Of a DNA stretch of 64,000 nucleotides, positions 42,344 through 51,398 are shown in pieces (position 1 is the stretch's first letter; each line of letters begins with the position of its first letter). The notes below the pieces were generated by a model that saw only the letters and a program-made list of their open reading frames with translations, was not told where the DNA came from and did not search any database. The translations under genes were made by a program, and so were the position numbers. The stretch is from the IMG/VR virus record IMGVR_UViG_3300022700_000278, positions 1 through 64,000 of that record. One strand, 5' to 3'. Source of the DNA: a virus.

Positions 42344-45300
42344 ATGCCCCGTCGAAACATTTCCGTTTGGTCTGATTATTCTCGAGAGAAGTTTTTAACA
42401 GACACTTCTGCTGCAGAGGCGTCTCTGTCTTCTAAGAGTAAGTATGGAGCAGAAGATACTCCTACGGTTTTCCCTGCTAACTCTGGTGCGTGGATGTATT
42501 ATGCCAACCACCTAGAAGGGAAGATGCCAGTACTTTCTGAGCGAAACACAGAGTATGTTGAGTTTGAATATAGAGAGTATGACATAAAGATTCCTCCAGA
42601 AGAAGCAAGAGCAGACTTGTCTTCTCTTGAAAAGTTCTTTGGGAAAACACCATCGTGGTGGGGAGACAAGACAAAGGATCCTCTCGCACAAGAGGTTCCT
42701 AACATCCCAAGCGGAACAAGTGCTCAGAAATATGCCAGCGATGTTTTGCAGCAAGGTGGCGGCAAGATGGCCGCTCGTTTTACTGCAAACAATGGCGCTA
42801 GCTATGTGATGGGACCAAGAGATCGCTTGTGGTTGGCGCGGATATTGTATGGGGAGCTTCGGATTCACAACAACAAGACCTTTAGCCATCTTGGCGGAGA
42901 TGCTTCCGATAGCGAAGTCGTTATGCATGCTTGGATGGTAATGAATCTTTTGATGACGAAATACCATGGCGGATCTTTGCGAAAAGCTGCGAAGGCATAT
43001 TCCGAAGCGCTACAAGGCAAGACTGGCAACTTAAAAGACTATGCCCAATATGGTTCTTGGCAGAAAGCAAAGAAGACATACGAAAACAACTATGGAAAGA
43101 ACACAAATAAGTTCAAGAAGGCTAAAAGAAGATTTTTCCAGGCCAGAAATCAATATATGGCAAATGTCGCCATTTGGCCAGGAGCAGAAGAGTTTTATTC
43201 TACGGGCGCCCACGTCAGTCCGACCGGAAAGCCTATCTTGATTCCAACCAAGTTGGCTGATTTTGTTAATAGGTTTGCGGCCGGGGAAATTCCAAAACCA
43301 AGCGGAATTCCTGGCAAAATATTTGATATTTCCGCAAACAGAAATAGTATTGCTTGGGGTTCGGGCAAAACCTATGGCATCAAAGTAGAAGGAGTGAAGT
43401 GGCAAAATGGCACTTCTGCTCCAGGATTCCCCTACACCGACCTTTCTCCTCCTGGGTTTGCTTTTAGAAAAGAAGCCAAGGGTTTTTGGGGTGGCGTAGC
43501 TTTCCGGCCCAACAAACATTCTGGAAAGGGTACGTCAAACAACCTGTATGTGCGCCGCAGGTCTGTTTCGGAAGATCTTTTGCGGAGTATTTCTGCAGAC
43601 AAGATTGACACGGGGATATACGCAGACGGTGTGCCCGTTGAAGAGGGTGGTATTGAGCGCCAGGCGTTGTTTGGTCAGTCTATGAGCGACCTGGCTGGCT
43701 ATCAGGGTCAGTCTGTAGATAGTTCTTTGCTGCAAGAAACGGAGAGACAAGAGAATAGCGATCAACAAAAGACAACAGAGTTGCCCAGAGAAGAATCAGA
43801 GGGGACCCTTATAAAACAGGCTCAAGATGCAAACAAGAAGCAACAAAATAGAGCTGACTGGATAAACGATCTTGCCAGGAACGGGTGGAGATACGAAGGC
43901 ATCACAGACAACAGAGAAACTTTCAAAAATATATTTTCGCAAGCCAAAAGAATTCGCATCGGCGGAAGAGATAGCGGTGCAGTCTCAATGCAGAATGTTG
44001 TTCCCGTTGCAGCAAGCGTTCAGTTTGGACATAGGCTTGCTGAGCAAAAATTACTGGGGCAGAAAACGTCTACATTCCAGTTTTTAGGCGCCGGAAACAA
44101 GTCTGGAATTATTGTTTTGTCTGCTGCTGGAGAAGCCGGCAGGCGAGCGCTTCAAGCCGTCAAGAGAATGTATGCCACTCTTAGCTATAACGCTAGACAG
44201 ATGGGCGATTTCAGAGAGGCATCTGCTGCGAAAATTAATATTGTTGCTCCAGATGGAGCCAAGAACAACATCTTTGCTTTGTTGGATATAAACAAAATCA
44301 GTATTTCTAATGTAACAGACGAGGCGACTGTACAAGACGGCGTAGACATATATAAAATGACCATAGAGTTTTTGTCTCGTGACTTCATAGAGCCCACGTT
44401 TAAACCCAAGACCGTTTTTTCGGAAGAGTTAAAACGTCAAATTGTTTCTCGTATGCTGAAGGATCTCCAGGTTCAGGAGGTAAGTTCGTTCGACAAGGTG
44501 GCTTCTGAATCTCCTGTTTCTACCACACTAGCAAACGTTGCATTTTCTCTCAGAAAAAACTTTGAGATTGGGCTGGAGTTTATATCCAACATTCCTGCCT
44601 CTCTTGCAAGTTCTTCCGTAGCAGACGAAAACAGAAGACGCTATGATCGAATGTCCAAATACGCAGATAACATCGACTTGTTCTTAAGAGCAAGCTTGCA
44701 ACATGTAATTTTCCCGTCCAAAGATATTGCTTATGTGCCGGGATACAGCAATGCAGCTCCTCTCGTAGCTGGGGTTTACGCCCCCAGTAGCTGGGGAGGA
44801 TCGGTAGGCGGAGCCGTGTCTGGTTTTGCTGAAGGTGCCCTTTCAGGACAGAGGAAAGACATTGCGTACATGTTTAAGGCGAGAGAGTCGTCTGGGAAGC
44901 CCCAGTGGTATGTTGACCTGCTGGCCAGGTTAGCTGCTGACATAAAGGGTATTTCTTCTAGGTTCCCCTTGTTAAACACCCCCGTCGGGGTTCGGCCAAT
45001 AGAAACTATTTCGATCAGGAATGCTCTTGATCAGAAATGGGAAGGAGAGAAGACCTGGGGGGATCGCTTACGAATATTTGGCAATCAGCTAGGAGGGGTG
45101 GGGCAAAAGCTGGTTTCTCTTGTTGGTGGAGAGGGGGTTTCTGTTGAAGGAGAGAGGGTGAGGGGGTTTTATGTTGCAGACTCTCCTGACGAAGCTTCCA
45201 GGATTGGTGCACAGCAGTTTGCTTCGCTGACAGCAATTTTCAATCAAGTTGCTGTGCAGGCCCTACAAAGAGCAAATGACGGAGAGGGCTTCGCAAATGT

Positions 45301-48300
45301 TTTTGGAAAAGAAGTTGCCGATCAGGTACTTGAGTTGTCTGTTGCTGAATATGGCTCTTGTTATCCTGATCTAGACTTGCCGAACATAGCAAACACCAAA
45401 ATAAAAACAATGCCAAGCTTTTTCATGTACGAGGACGCTCTTGAAAGTCCTGGTTTGGCGCAAATCAACAATGATGCCGGCGTGCTAGATCAGCTTGTGT
45501 CTAGACACCTAGAAAATTCTGCGAAAAGCGTTTCGAGGTTTATTGGAAAGGGAGGCGCCAGCAAATTATTTGCAACTAAAAACGCAGACTATTTGCAACA
45601 GGCAAGAAAACAATATGATGAAATAGATAAAAAGGAAAAAGCATATAACGGAGAGCATGGTGCTTTTGCGGCTGATGGCAATGGGGCAGAAAATCCAGTA
45701 TCTGAATCTGCGAAAGTAAAAGATGCGATAGGATACAGGAGCGACAAGTATGCTGGCAATCCGACTGGTCCTGGCGAGACAACGAAACAACAACTTGCTA
45801 AGGTGTTCGGGAAAGAAGCGTCGAACGCTCTTTTGCGATTGCTGAAAGACGACAAGGCAACTTCGGTAAAAGATGCTTTCTTTACGGCAGTGGTGTCGTC
45901 TTCTTACTTAAACAAATTTGTGGATGGGCAAATAACTGGAATCGACCCGGACTTTGAAGACGAAAATGAGCTTTTTGCTAGGGCAAGAGATTTCTATTTT
46001 GCCGATGCGGAAGGCAAGCTTCCAGACAAGATATATGTAGGACCAGATGGCACACAGGCTAAAATGGATGCCGCTTGGGATGGAGATATGGGTGGCGGTT
46101 CTCCTCTGGGTGGCGACGCCAAGTCTGATCAAACCTCGCCTCAAGGGGGCTTGCCTTCTGCTTCTGCCCCAGATGGTGCTGCAGTAGGCGGAGTAAACTT
46201 TGGGGAACAACAGTCTTCTAGCGAATGGGAGGAAGATTATTTTGAGCCTTCTGCAGTAGAGCCGCCGCAAACAATTGATTATGAAGCAGCGGAAAACATT
46301 GCTGAATACAACAATCTTTTGTCGAAAATCCAAGCGACACAAGGAGCAGAGGCTCTTGGAAGATCGGTAGCAAGCGGCATTCGAGATCGTTTTAAGAGAG
46401 ACTTTAGTCTTGTCCGGGCCTTCCCCACCTTCAAGATTTTTTTTATTGACGAAGATAGCGACGAAGAGATTGGAGAGTTTCATGCTTTTGATGACTTCTA
46501 CAGCTATTCTGCCGTACAAGAAATTCGAATAACTCGGTCTAGGAAAATTGCGGCCGATCTGGCTGTGTTACGAATAACAGATGTCGCACACAAACTGACC
46601 AGGGGCAGGTTCTCTGATGTAGACTTGTCAACAGGTGACGTCAAAAACGAAGACTCGCTGGGATGGTGGGCAGAGACACAAAAAGAAAATCCATTTAACA
46701 ACAGGATTCTTCGAGAGGGGGTAAAGGTGCAGATCCGTTTAGGATATGCGCCAGAACCAGATCAGCTTGAAACTGTTTTCTTGGGGCAAATCACAGAGGT
46801 TGCTCCTTCGGAGGGAGGAAAAATACTTGAGATCGTCTGCCAAGGGTATGGGGCAGAGTTAGAGGCTGCGTCCATGAACGCCGCAGACAACGACGTAGTG
46901 TATTACTCTCCCCAGCACGCTCTTTGTGCCGCAATTCTACAGCCCTTTATTAAAAACTTTGGCCATTGGAGTTTTAATCAATTTTACAACCCTGCACAAA
47001 TCAGAAGAAAGTATCATGATTTTTGGGGATCTAATCTAGGAACAATCGATCAGCTTTTTGCGGCCTATCAGAGAACGCAAAGAGAGATGTTTTTCCACAT
47101 CCTTCGTTTGGTGAACTTCAGAAACGATCCACAGGATGATAATATTTTTGCTCCACCTCCATTTTTATACGAAGGCAGTGATCTGACGACTAGAATCTGG
47201 AACAACGCCAACGCTTATCACCCCTTTATGAATACTCCGTGGGAGGTTTTTAAAGAACACGAGCTTCGGTTCCCAGGGTATGCTGCGCTGCCGCTTCCTT
47301 ATGGACACGAGCCCAGAATGACTATGTTTTTTGGGATGCGCGGTCAACGATATTGGTCGAGCCCATGTTCTAAAGCACAGGCGTTCATAGCCAAGTATTG
47401 GACAGATTTGGTTCAGGCAGCGGGGGTGGGAAAGGATGGAGCTGAAAAATTAGCTTCAGATCCAAGAGCTAGGGCTGGGTTGCAGTATTTGAAACAAGCG
47501 AATCCGGGTCTATACAATGCGATAGCAAAAGAATTGTTTGGCCAGTCCAACTCAATTGGTCGATATATCGGAGAGGTGTCTGGTCGCTATCGTCCATTTA
47601 GGAACCACCACATATTTACTTCTGATCGCCACATCATAAAGAATGGCATTCGCACCAACGCAAGCAAAACGTTTAATGCAGTCCAGCTCTTTTATGCCGA
47701 TGACGAAGATCAATTAGACGTAGAAGAAATAGAAGAAGTTATAGAGTCGATGAAAGAAACATCGGAAGGAAAGGGCGGCGTGTATACCGCCAGACTAAGT
47801 GATAACATTCCAGACTGGCAGGTTCGAACATATGAAGACTCCTTTCCGTCTTGTGTGTCTTCTTATATGGCAAAACGATATGCTCACGGGCTGTTTTTAG
47901 AAGGCGTCAAACAAAGCTATGGAGGAGAGCTTGTCGTTACTGGTGAAGAGACCATAAAGCCATATGACGTGGTAATGATACAAGATCACATATCAGACAT
48001 GTATGGTCCTGTCGAGGTAGAGTCTGTCACGCATATATTCAACCAAGACACTGGGTTCGTGTCTGTCATTAACCCAAACATGCTTGTAGACTCAAATGAC
48101 ATGTGGTCAAAGGGCATAACAAGTGCGGTAACCCAGTCGCTTTCTCTTACAATGCTTGCGGCTCGTCAAAATGAAACTTCTAGCCAGCACAGGGCAGACG
48201 TTACCTCTACTGGGCTCTCTTTTGATAGCTTTTTGGCTAAGCTTGGGGCGTTTCATTTTGTTCATTGGGCCCAGACGGCAAGTCCTGTTATTTGTACTCC

Positions 48301-48511
48301 GCTTACGCATGGCGGCAAGCCGATGACAAGCATGTATACCGGAGAGAAATATTCGGCAATGTTCTCTGACATATGGGGAGAATGGCACCAGTGGTGGGAA
48401 GACTTCAACACGGGACTGGAAAAGGGAGCAATGTCTGAAGAATTCTTTAAGGCTGGCGACAGCTTGTTCCTTGATATAATGGACTTTTTCGGTCATGATG
48501 TAGGAATTTAA
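42344..48511 (+). CDS. Multidomain baseplate hub with possible cell-wall hydrolase (2055 aa)
   Basis: ATG 42344. Residues about 155-330 contain RLWLARILYGEL with E171 and a later VVMHAWMVMNLLM, resembling SleB-type cell-wall hydrolases in which the Glu is catalytic; this is suggestive, not proven. About 530-690 hold a beta-rich domain like that of the preceding gene. A Gly/Ser/Asp-rich linker covers about 1240-1330. From about 1353 a gpD/late-control-type hub begins (FPTFKIFFIDEDS, then VQIRLGYAPEPDQ and VFLGQITEVAPSEGG), continuing to KPYDVVMIQDHISDMYGPVE. The hub trimer joins the tube to the spike and probably carries its own wall-degrading activity. Confidence 0.8.
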   Translation: MPRRNISVWSDYSREKFLTDTSAAEASLSSKSKYGAEDTPTVFPANSGAWMYYANHLEGKMPVLSERNTEYVEFEYREYDIKIPPEEARADLSSLEKFFGKTPSWWGDKTKDPLAQEVPNIPSGTSAQKYASDVLQQGGGKMAARFTANNGASYVMGPRDRLWLARILYGELRIHNNKTFSHLGGDASDSEVVMHAWMVMNLLMTKYHGGSLRKAAKAYSEALQGKTGNLKDYAQYGSWQKAKKTYENNYGKNTNKFKKAKRRFFQARNQYMANVAIWPGAEEFYSTGAHVSPTGKPILIPTKLADFVNRFAAGEIPKPSGIPGKIFDISANRNSIAWGSGKTYGIKVEGVKWQNGTSAPGFPYTDLSPPGFAFRKEAKGFWGGVAFRPNKHSGKGTSNNLYVRRRSVSEDLLRSISADKIDTGIYADGVPVEEGGIERQALFGQSMSDLAGYQGQSVDSSLLQETERQENSDQQKTTELPREESEGTLIKQAQDANKKQQNRADWINDLARNGWRYEGITDNRETFKNIFSQAKRIRIGGRDSGAVSMQNVVPVAASVQFGHRLAEQKLLGQKTSTFQFLGAGNKSGIIVLSAAGEAGRRALQAVKRMYATLSYNARQMGDFREASAAKINIVAPDGAKNNIFALLDINKISISNVTDEATVQDGVDIYKMTIEFLSRDFIEPTFKPKTVFSEELKRQIVSRMLKDLQVQEVSSFDKVASESPVSTTLANVAFSLRKNFEIGLEFISNIPASLASSSVADENRRRYDRMSKYADNIDLFLRASLQHVIFPSKDIAYVPGYSNAAPLVAGVYAPSSWGGSVGGAVSGFAEGALSGQRKDIAYMFKARESSGKPQWYVDLLARLAADIKGISSRFPLLNTPVGVRPIETISIRNALDQKWEGEKTWGDRLRIFGNQLGGVGQKLVSLVGGEGVSVEGERVRGFYVADSPDEASRIGAQQFASLTAIFNQVAVQALQRANDGEGFANVFGKEVADQVLELSVAEYGSCYPDLDLPNIANTKIKTMPSFFMYEDALESPGLAQINNDAGVLDQLVSRHLENSAKSVSRFIGKGGASKLFATKNADYLQQARKQYDEIDKKEKAYNGEHGAFAADGNGAENPVSESAKVKDAIGYRSDKYAGNPTGPGETTKQQLAKVFGKEASNALLRLLKDDKATSVKDAFFTAVVSSSYLNKFVDGQITGIDPDFEDENELFARARDFYFADAEGKLPDKIYVGPDGTQAKMDAAWDGDMGGGSPLGGDAKSDQTSPQGGLPSASAPDGAAVGGVNFGEQQSSSEWEEDYFEPSAVEPPQTIDYEAAENIAEYNNLLSKIQATQGAEALGRSVASGIRDRFKRDFSLVRAFPTFKIFFIDEDSDEEIGEFHAFDDFYSYSAVQEIRITRSRKIAADLAVLRITDVAHKLTRGRFSDVDLSTGDVKNEDSLGWWAETQKENPFNNRILREGVKVQIRLGYAPEPDQLETVFLGQITEVAPSEGGKILEIVCQGYGAELEAASMNAADNDVVYYSPQHALCAAILQPFIKNFGHWSFNQFYNPAQIRRKYHDFWGSNLGTIDQLFAAYQRTQREMFFHILRLVNFRNDPQDDNIFAPPPFLYEGSDLTTRIWNNANAYHPFMNTPWEVFKEHELRFPGYAALPLPYGHEPRMTMFFGMRGQRYWSSPCSKAQAFIAKYWTDLVQAAGVGKDGAEKLASDPRARAGLQYLKQANPGLYNAIAKELFGQSNSIGRYIGEVSGRYRPFRNHHIFTSDRHIIKNGIRTNASKTFNAVQLFYADDEDQLDVEEIEEVIESMKETSEGKGGVYTARLSDNIPDWQVRTYEDSFPSCVSSYMAKRYAHGLFLEGVKQSYGGELVVTGEETIKPYDVVMIQDHISDMYGPVEVESVTHIFNQDTGFVSVINPNMLVDSNDMWSKGITSAVTQSLSLTMLAARQNETSSQHRADVTSTGLSFDSFLAKLGAFHFVHWAQTASPVICTPLTHGGKPMTSMYTGEKYSAMFSDIWGEWHQWWEDFNTGLEKGAMSEEFFKAGDSLFLDIMDFFGHDVGI

Positions 48512-48512
48512 A

Positions 48513-48968
48513 ATGACTATACTAAAGGGAACAATTCGCGGACCGTCTAAAACCCAGTTTGGGAAGAGTCATGAAGAAACGCGAAGTCAGACGAACAAAA
48601 ACTCTACAGACAAACATACTGCTAAGGGAAGAAAACACAAAGCAATCTTGTCTAGGGTTTTGTCGAGAGACATGGAGGGAGAAAAAATATTATTTCCTTA
48701 CGCACAAGTAAAGCTTTTGGTCAGACGGGGCAAGCGTTATAGTATTGTAGAGTGGCCGTATTGGCTTAGAATTACAAACCCTCCAGACGAGATTGATGCT
48801 ATCCACGGCGGGCTACAGAATGTCAGCGAGACACATCCTCTCGTAACAGTAGAGTTTACCGGAAAGTCTCAAAAGAAAGGTACAGTCATACTAGGTTCTT
48901 TGAGTGCCGACGTAGACGATTATGGCGGCGGGGAAATAAAAGAATACGATGGTCTTATGATAGTCTGA
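48513..48968 (+). CDS. OB-fold baseplate protein, probable spike base (151 aa)
   Basis: ATG 48513, one base after the hub stop codon. A basic N-terminal tail is followed by AQVKLLVRRGKRYSIVEW, PLVTVEFTGKSQKKGTVIL and GSLSADVDDYGGG. This is the usual layout of the small OB-fold domain that links a hub to a membrane-piercing spike (gp5/gpV-type). No beta-helical spike follows in the same chain; the next gene may supply the tip. Confidence 0.6.
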   Translation: MTILKGTIRGPSKTQFGKSHEETRSQTNKNSTDKHTAKGRKHKAILSRVLSRDMEGEKILFPYAQVKLLVRRGKRYSIVEWPYWLRITNPPDEIDAIHGGLQNVSETHPLVTVEFTGKSQKKGTVILGSLSADVDDYGGGEIKEYDGLMIV

Positions 48969-49002
48969 GAAATGCTATAATATTCAAGAGAAAGGGTTTT
49001 TT

Positions 49003-49371
49003 ATGGCAGGAGCAAAATATAAATATCTCATGGCGAATAAAGACGCCTCTGCTGGTGTTCTGGTAGCCCAAAACAAGGCACGACTAAAGGGCAACAAGAC
49101 CAACCACGTAACGGCTGACGAAACTGCCGTGCATCTTTGTGGTACGGTTGCGCTGCATGCACAGAAGGTTAAATACGCCTCTATGTTTGCTTTGCAAAAG
49201 CCGATGAAGGCCATCATCCCTTCTTGTTTGGGAACGCCCGTTCCAATGGCAGAGATTGACATGCCAGAGGCGTTTCTAGAACATATTGCTGCTGGTGCTG
49301 CGGAGATGGCGGCGCTAACTGGGTTGATGGCAACTGCTGCGGCCGGCGGAAGTATTCCAGCGGGCGTTTAA
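49003..49371 (+). CDS. Small protein, possible PAAR-like spike tip (122 aa)
   Basis: ATG 49003 with AAAGGG upstream. Short beta segments with conserved-looking His and Cys (HVTADETAVHLCG, then IIPSCLGTPVPM) and an Ala/Gly-rich end are compatible with PAAR-like proteins that cap spikes, and its place between the OB-fold and gp25-like genes agrees. The match is weak; it could be an unrelated small baseplate protein. Confidence 0.72.
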   Translation: MAGAKYKYLMANKDASAGVLVAQNKARLKGNKTNHVTADETAVHLCGTVALHAQKVKYASMFALQKPMKAIIPSCLGTPVPMAEIDMPEAFLEHIAAGAAEMAALTGLMATAAAGGSIPAGV

Positions 49372-49374
49372 ATA

Positions 49375-49812
49375 ATGCCAAGAAATTACGACAAGGTTGA
49401 TTTCTATTGGACCTTTGACGGAGATGTTATTGTCGGGCCAAGTGGCGACCTGCATGATACGGCCGACGATCCCCTTCGCTCCCTTGTACAGGAGATTAAA
49501 ACCCGATTGATGAGCGATCAGCAAGATTGGTTGATTTTTCCCCGGGTGGGAGCCGGACTTTCTGCTTTGGTTGGACAGCCAAACAACAAAGAAACTGCAG
49601 AAGAGGGAAAGGCAAAAATAATTTCAGCACTTTCGAGAGATGGCCTGGTTAGTCCCGGTGACATTACGGTTAAATATCTTCCGGTTTCTAGAGAAGCCAT
49701 TATGTATAGGTTGGTGATTGCTGTTGCGGGTACGGCGGGGAACCGCAACACACAATATGTAAAGATCAACCTGCTATATAGTTATACTGATAACAATATA
49801 CACTTCGCCTAG
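49375..49812 (+). CDS. gp25/W-like baseplate wedge protein
   Basis: 145 aa from ATG 49375. SGDLHDTADDPLRSLVQEIK, then RLMSDQQDWLIFPRVGAGLS, then VSREAIMYRLVIAV follow the compact gp25-like fold found in all contractile injection systems, where it forms the wedge core around the hub. Length is typical. It is followed directly by a J-like partner, the normal order. Confidence 0.85.
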   Translation: MPRNYDKVDFYWTFDGDVIVGPSGDLHDTADDPLRSLVQEIKTRLMSDQQDWLIFPRVGAGLSALVGQPNNKETAEEGKAKIISALSRDGLVSPGDITVKYLPVSREAIMYRLVIAVAGTAGNRNTQYVKINLLYSYTDNNIHFA

Positions 49813-49823
49813 GAGTGAGTCGT

Positions 49824-51098
49824 ATGCCGTTTTTCCCAAAAGACTATGAGAAAATGGTTTCTTCTGGCCTGCAACGTTTGCAAGCCAACACCGTTGTTTC
49901 TCAGATGTCTCCAGGGGCTAAAGCCAGGTTCTTGCTAGAGTCTGTTTTGACAGAGCAAGCTAGCCTGCACAGCCAATTTGACACAAACCTGATGCAGGCC
50001 TTTGTCAGGTGGGCGGAGGGCCGCTTCTTAGACTTCGTTGGCGATGTGATGCATGTGCCGAGATGGCTTCCCAGCACAGCCTCTGCAGATACCAGTCACG
50101 AAAACTTCATGTTTTATTTAGAGAGCGGAACATTCGGTGATGTTAACAATGGGATGGATTTTGTAATTCCTTCTGGGACCGTTGTCTCTACTGCTGATTT
50201 TGACGTAGAGCTAACACAGGCCCCAGGAGAGTCCGACTATACCGCCACCTCTAGAACCATTGATAAGATTTCTTACGCAACACAGGGCGATGTGGTTTGT
50301 TCCGCGAATCGCTCACATGTGTATGCTTCTATTAAGGCACAGATAGAAGGAAGAAGCGCTGATGTTCCCAGGAATGCTTTGTTAAAACATGACTTTTCTG
50401 GGTACTCCATGAGTGGTCGCGGGTTGTTAAAATGCAGAAACAAATACTCGATCACGAACGGCAGAGATAGAGAAAGTGATGAGTCCTATCGCTATCGTCT
50501 GATGAATTCTTTCAAGGCGAAAGAACGGGCAAACAGGATGGCCGTTCGGCTGGCTGCGCTAAGTGTTCCTGGAGTGGCTGATACGGTTGAGGTTAATTAC
50601 GAGCAAGGACCAGGTACGTTCTCTTTGTATGTAGAAAGTGTTGGCGCAGCTACAAGCCAGGGCCTCATCAACAGCGTTGCTTCTGCAGTGGAGCCTGTTT
50701 GCTCTCTTGGGGTTAGGCCGTTTGTCCTGGCCCCATTGCCACTGGGACTTTCTTTTGTTGTCGCCTTGAGATGGAGAGACAGAACCACGGAAACACAAAA
50801 AATATTAATACAAGCAAACATTCGAGAGATGATAGAGGGGTTCTTAAATAGTCTCAGCATTGGAGACAATGTGGATCTTGAGGCTCTTGCTTCTGCGGTT
50901 GCAACGACAAGTGAAGAGATAGCGGGACTAGGTTATTTGCGGACTGGCAAGTTTGAGGAAGTCTATGTTCACCGAAGCACCCCGGACGGAGAAGGAGTAA
51001 AGAAAACTTTGTTTGAGGGAGATGTGGTAGACTCTCTTTATAACGAACGCCCCTTGTTGGAAACTTCCACAAGGCATAGAGGAATCCAGTTTTTGTAG
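49824..51098 (+). CDS. Baseplate J-like (gp6-like) wedge protein
   Basis: 424 aa from ATG 49824, eight bases after AGGAG (GTG 49815 would overlap that site). Features of baseplate J proteins: an N-terminal helical region (MSPGAKARFLLESVLTEQAS), FVIPSGTVVST as the usual strand after the linker, RDRESDESYRYRLMNSFKAK, which matches the E-S-D-E-x-Y/F-R-x-R core motif, and GVADTVEVNYEQGPGTF. It forms wedge dimers that ring the hub and trigger sheath contraction. Confidence 0.85.
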   Translation: MPFFPKDYEKMVSSGLQRLQANTVVSQMSPGAKARFLLESVLTEQASLHSQFDTNLMQAFVRWAEGRFLDFVGDVMHVPRWLPSTASADTSHENFMFYLESGTFGDVNNGMDFVIPSGTVVSTADFDVELTQAPGESDYTATSRTIDKISYATQGDVVCSANRSHVYASIKAQIEGRSADVPRNALLKHDFSGYSMSGRGLLKCRNKYSITNGRDRESDESYRYRLMNSFKAKERANRMAVRLAALSVPGVADTVEVNYEQGPGTFSLYVESVGAATSQGLINSVASAVEPVCSLGVRPFVLAPLPLGLSFVVALRWRDRTTETQKILIQANIREMIEGFLNSLSIGDNVDLEALASAVATTSEEIAGLGYLRTGKFEEVYVHRSTPDGEGVKKTLFEGDVVDSLYNERPLLETSTRHRGIQFL

Positions 51099-51113
51099 AG
51101 AAAGGAGACTATA

Positions 51114-51392
51114 GTGTCAGAGTCAAAGGTTAAGCCAGTAGAAAAGAGAGCACAGCGTGTCACCAGTGAAGAGATGTGGCAAATTCGTGCACTAGAGGCA
51201 CAGGGGGGCCGCCTGCAAGCCGAGATGCAACTCAAGCAGGAAAGGCTAGAAAACATCTCCAAAGAAACCCAGCTTCTTCTTTTACAGCTTAGAGAGAAGT
51301 ATGGGGTGTTTACTAGTATTGAACCAGACGGAAGGATTGTTTTTCCTGAGAAGCAGGAATCCGATTCAGCAGAAGACGACAAGGAGAAGTAA
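51114..51392 (+). CDS. Small coiled-coil protein (92 aa)
   Basis: GTG 51114 behind AAAGGAG. Residues about 15-65 form a continuous charged helix (RALEAQGGRLQAEMQLKQER, then LENISKETQLLLLQLREKYG), followed by an acidic tail. It may be a baseplate assembly or bundling helix like the gp7/gp53 accessory helices; no family is recognised. Confidence 0.78.
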   Translation: MSESKVKPVEKRAQRVTSEEMWQIRALEAQGGRLQAEMQLKQERLENISKETQLLLLQLREKYGVFTSIEPDGRIVFPEKQESDSAEDDKEK

Positions 51393-51398
51393 CAAACA

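Noticed and set aside
45908-46519. Minus-strand frame of 203 codons
   Set aside because: Antisense shadow of the hub gene; no ribosome binding site.
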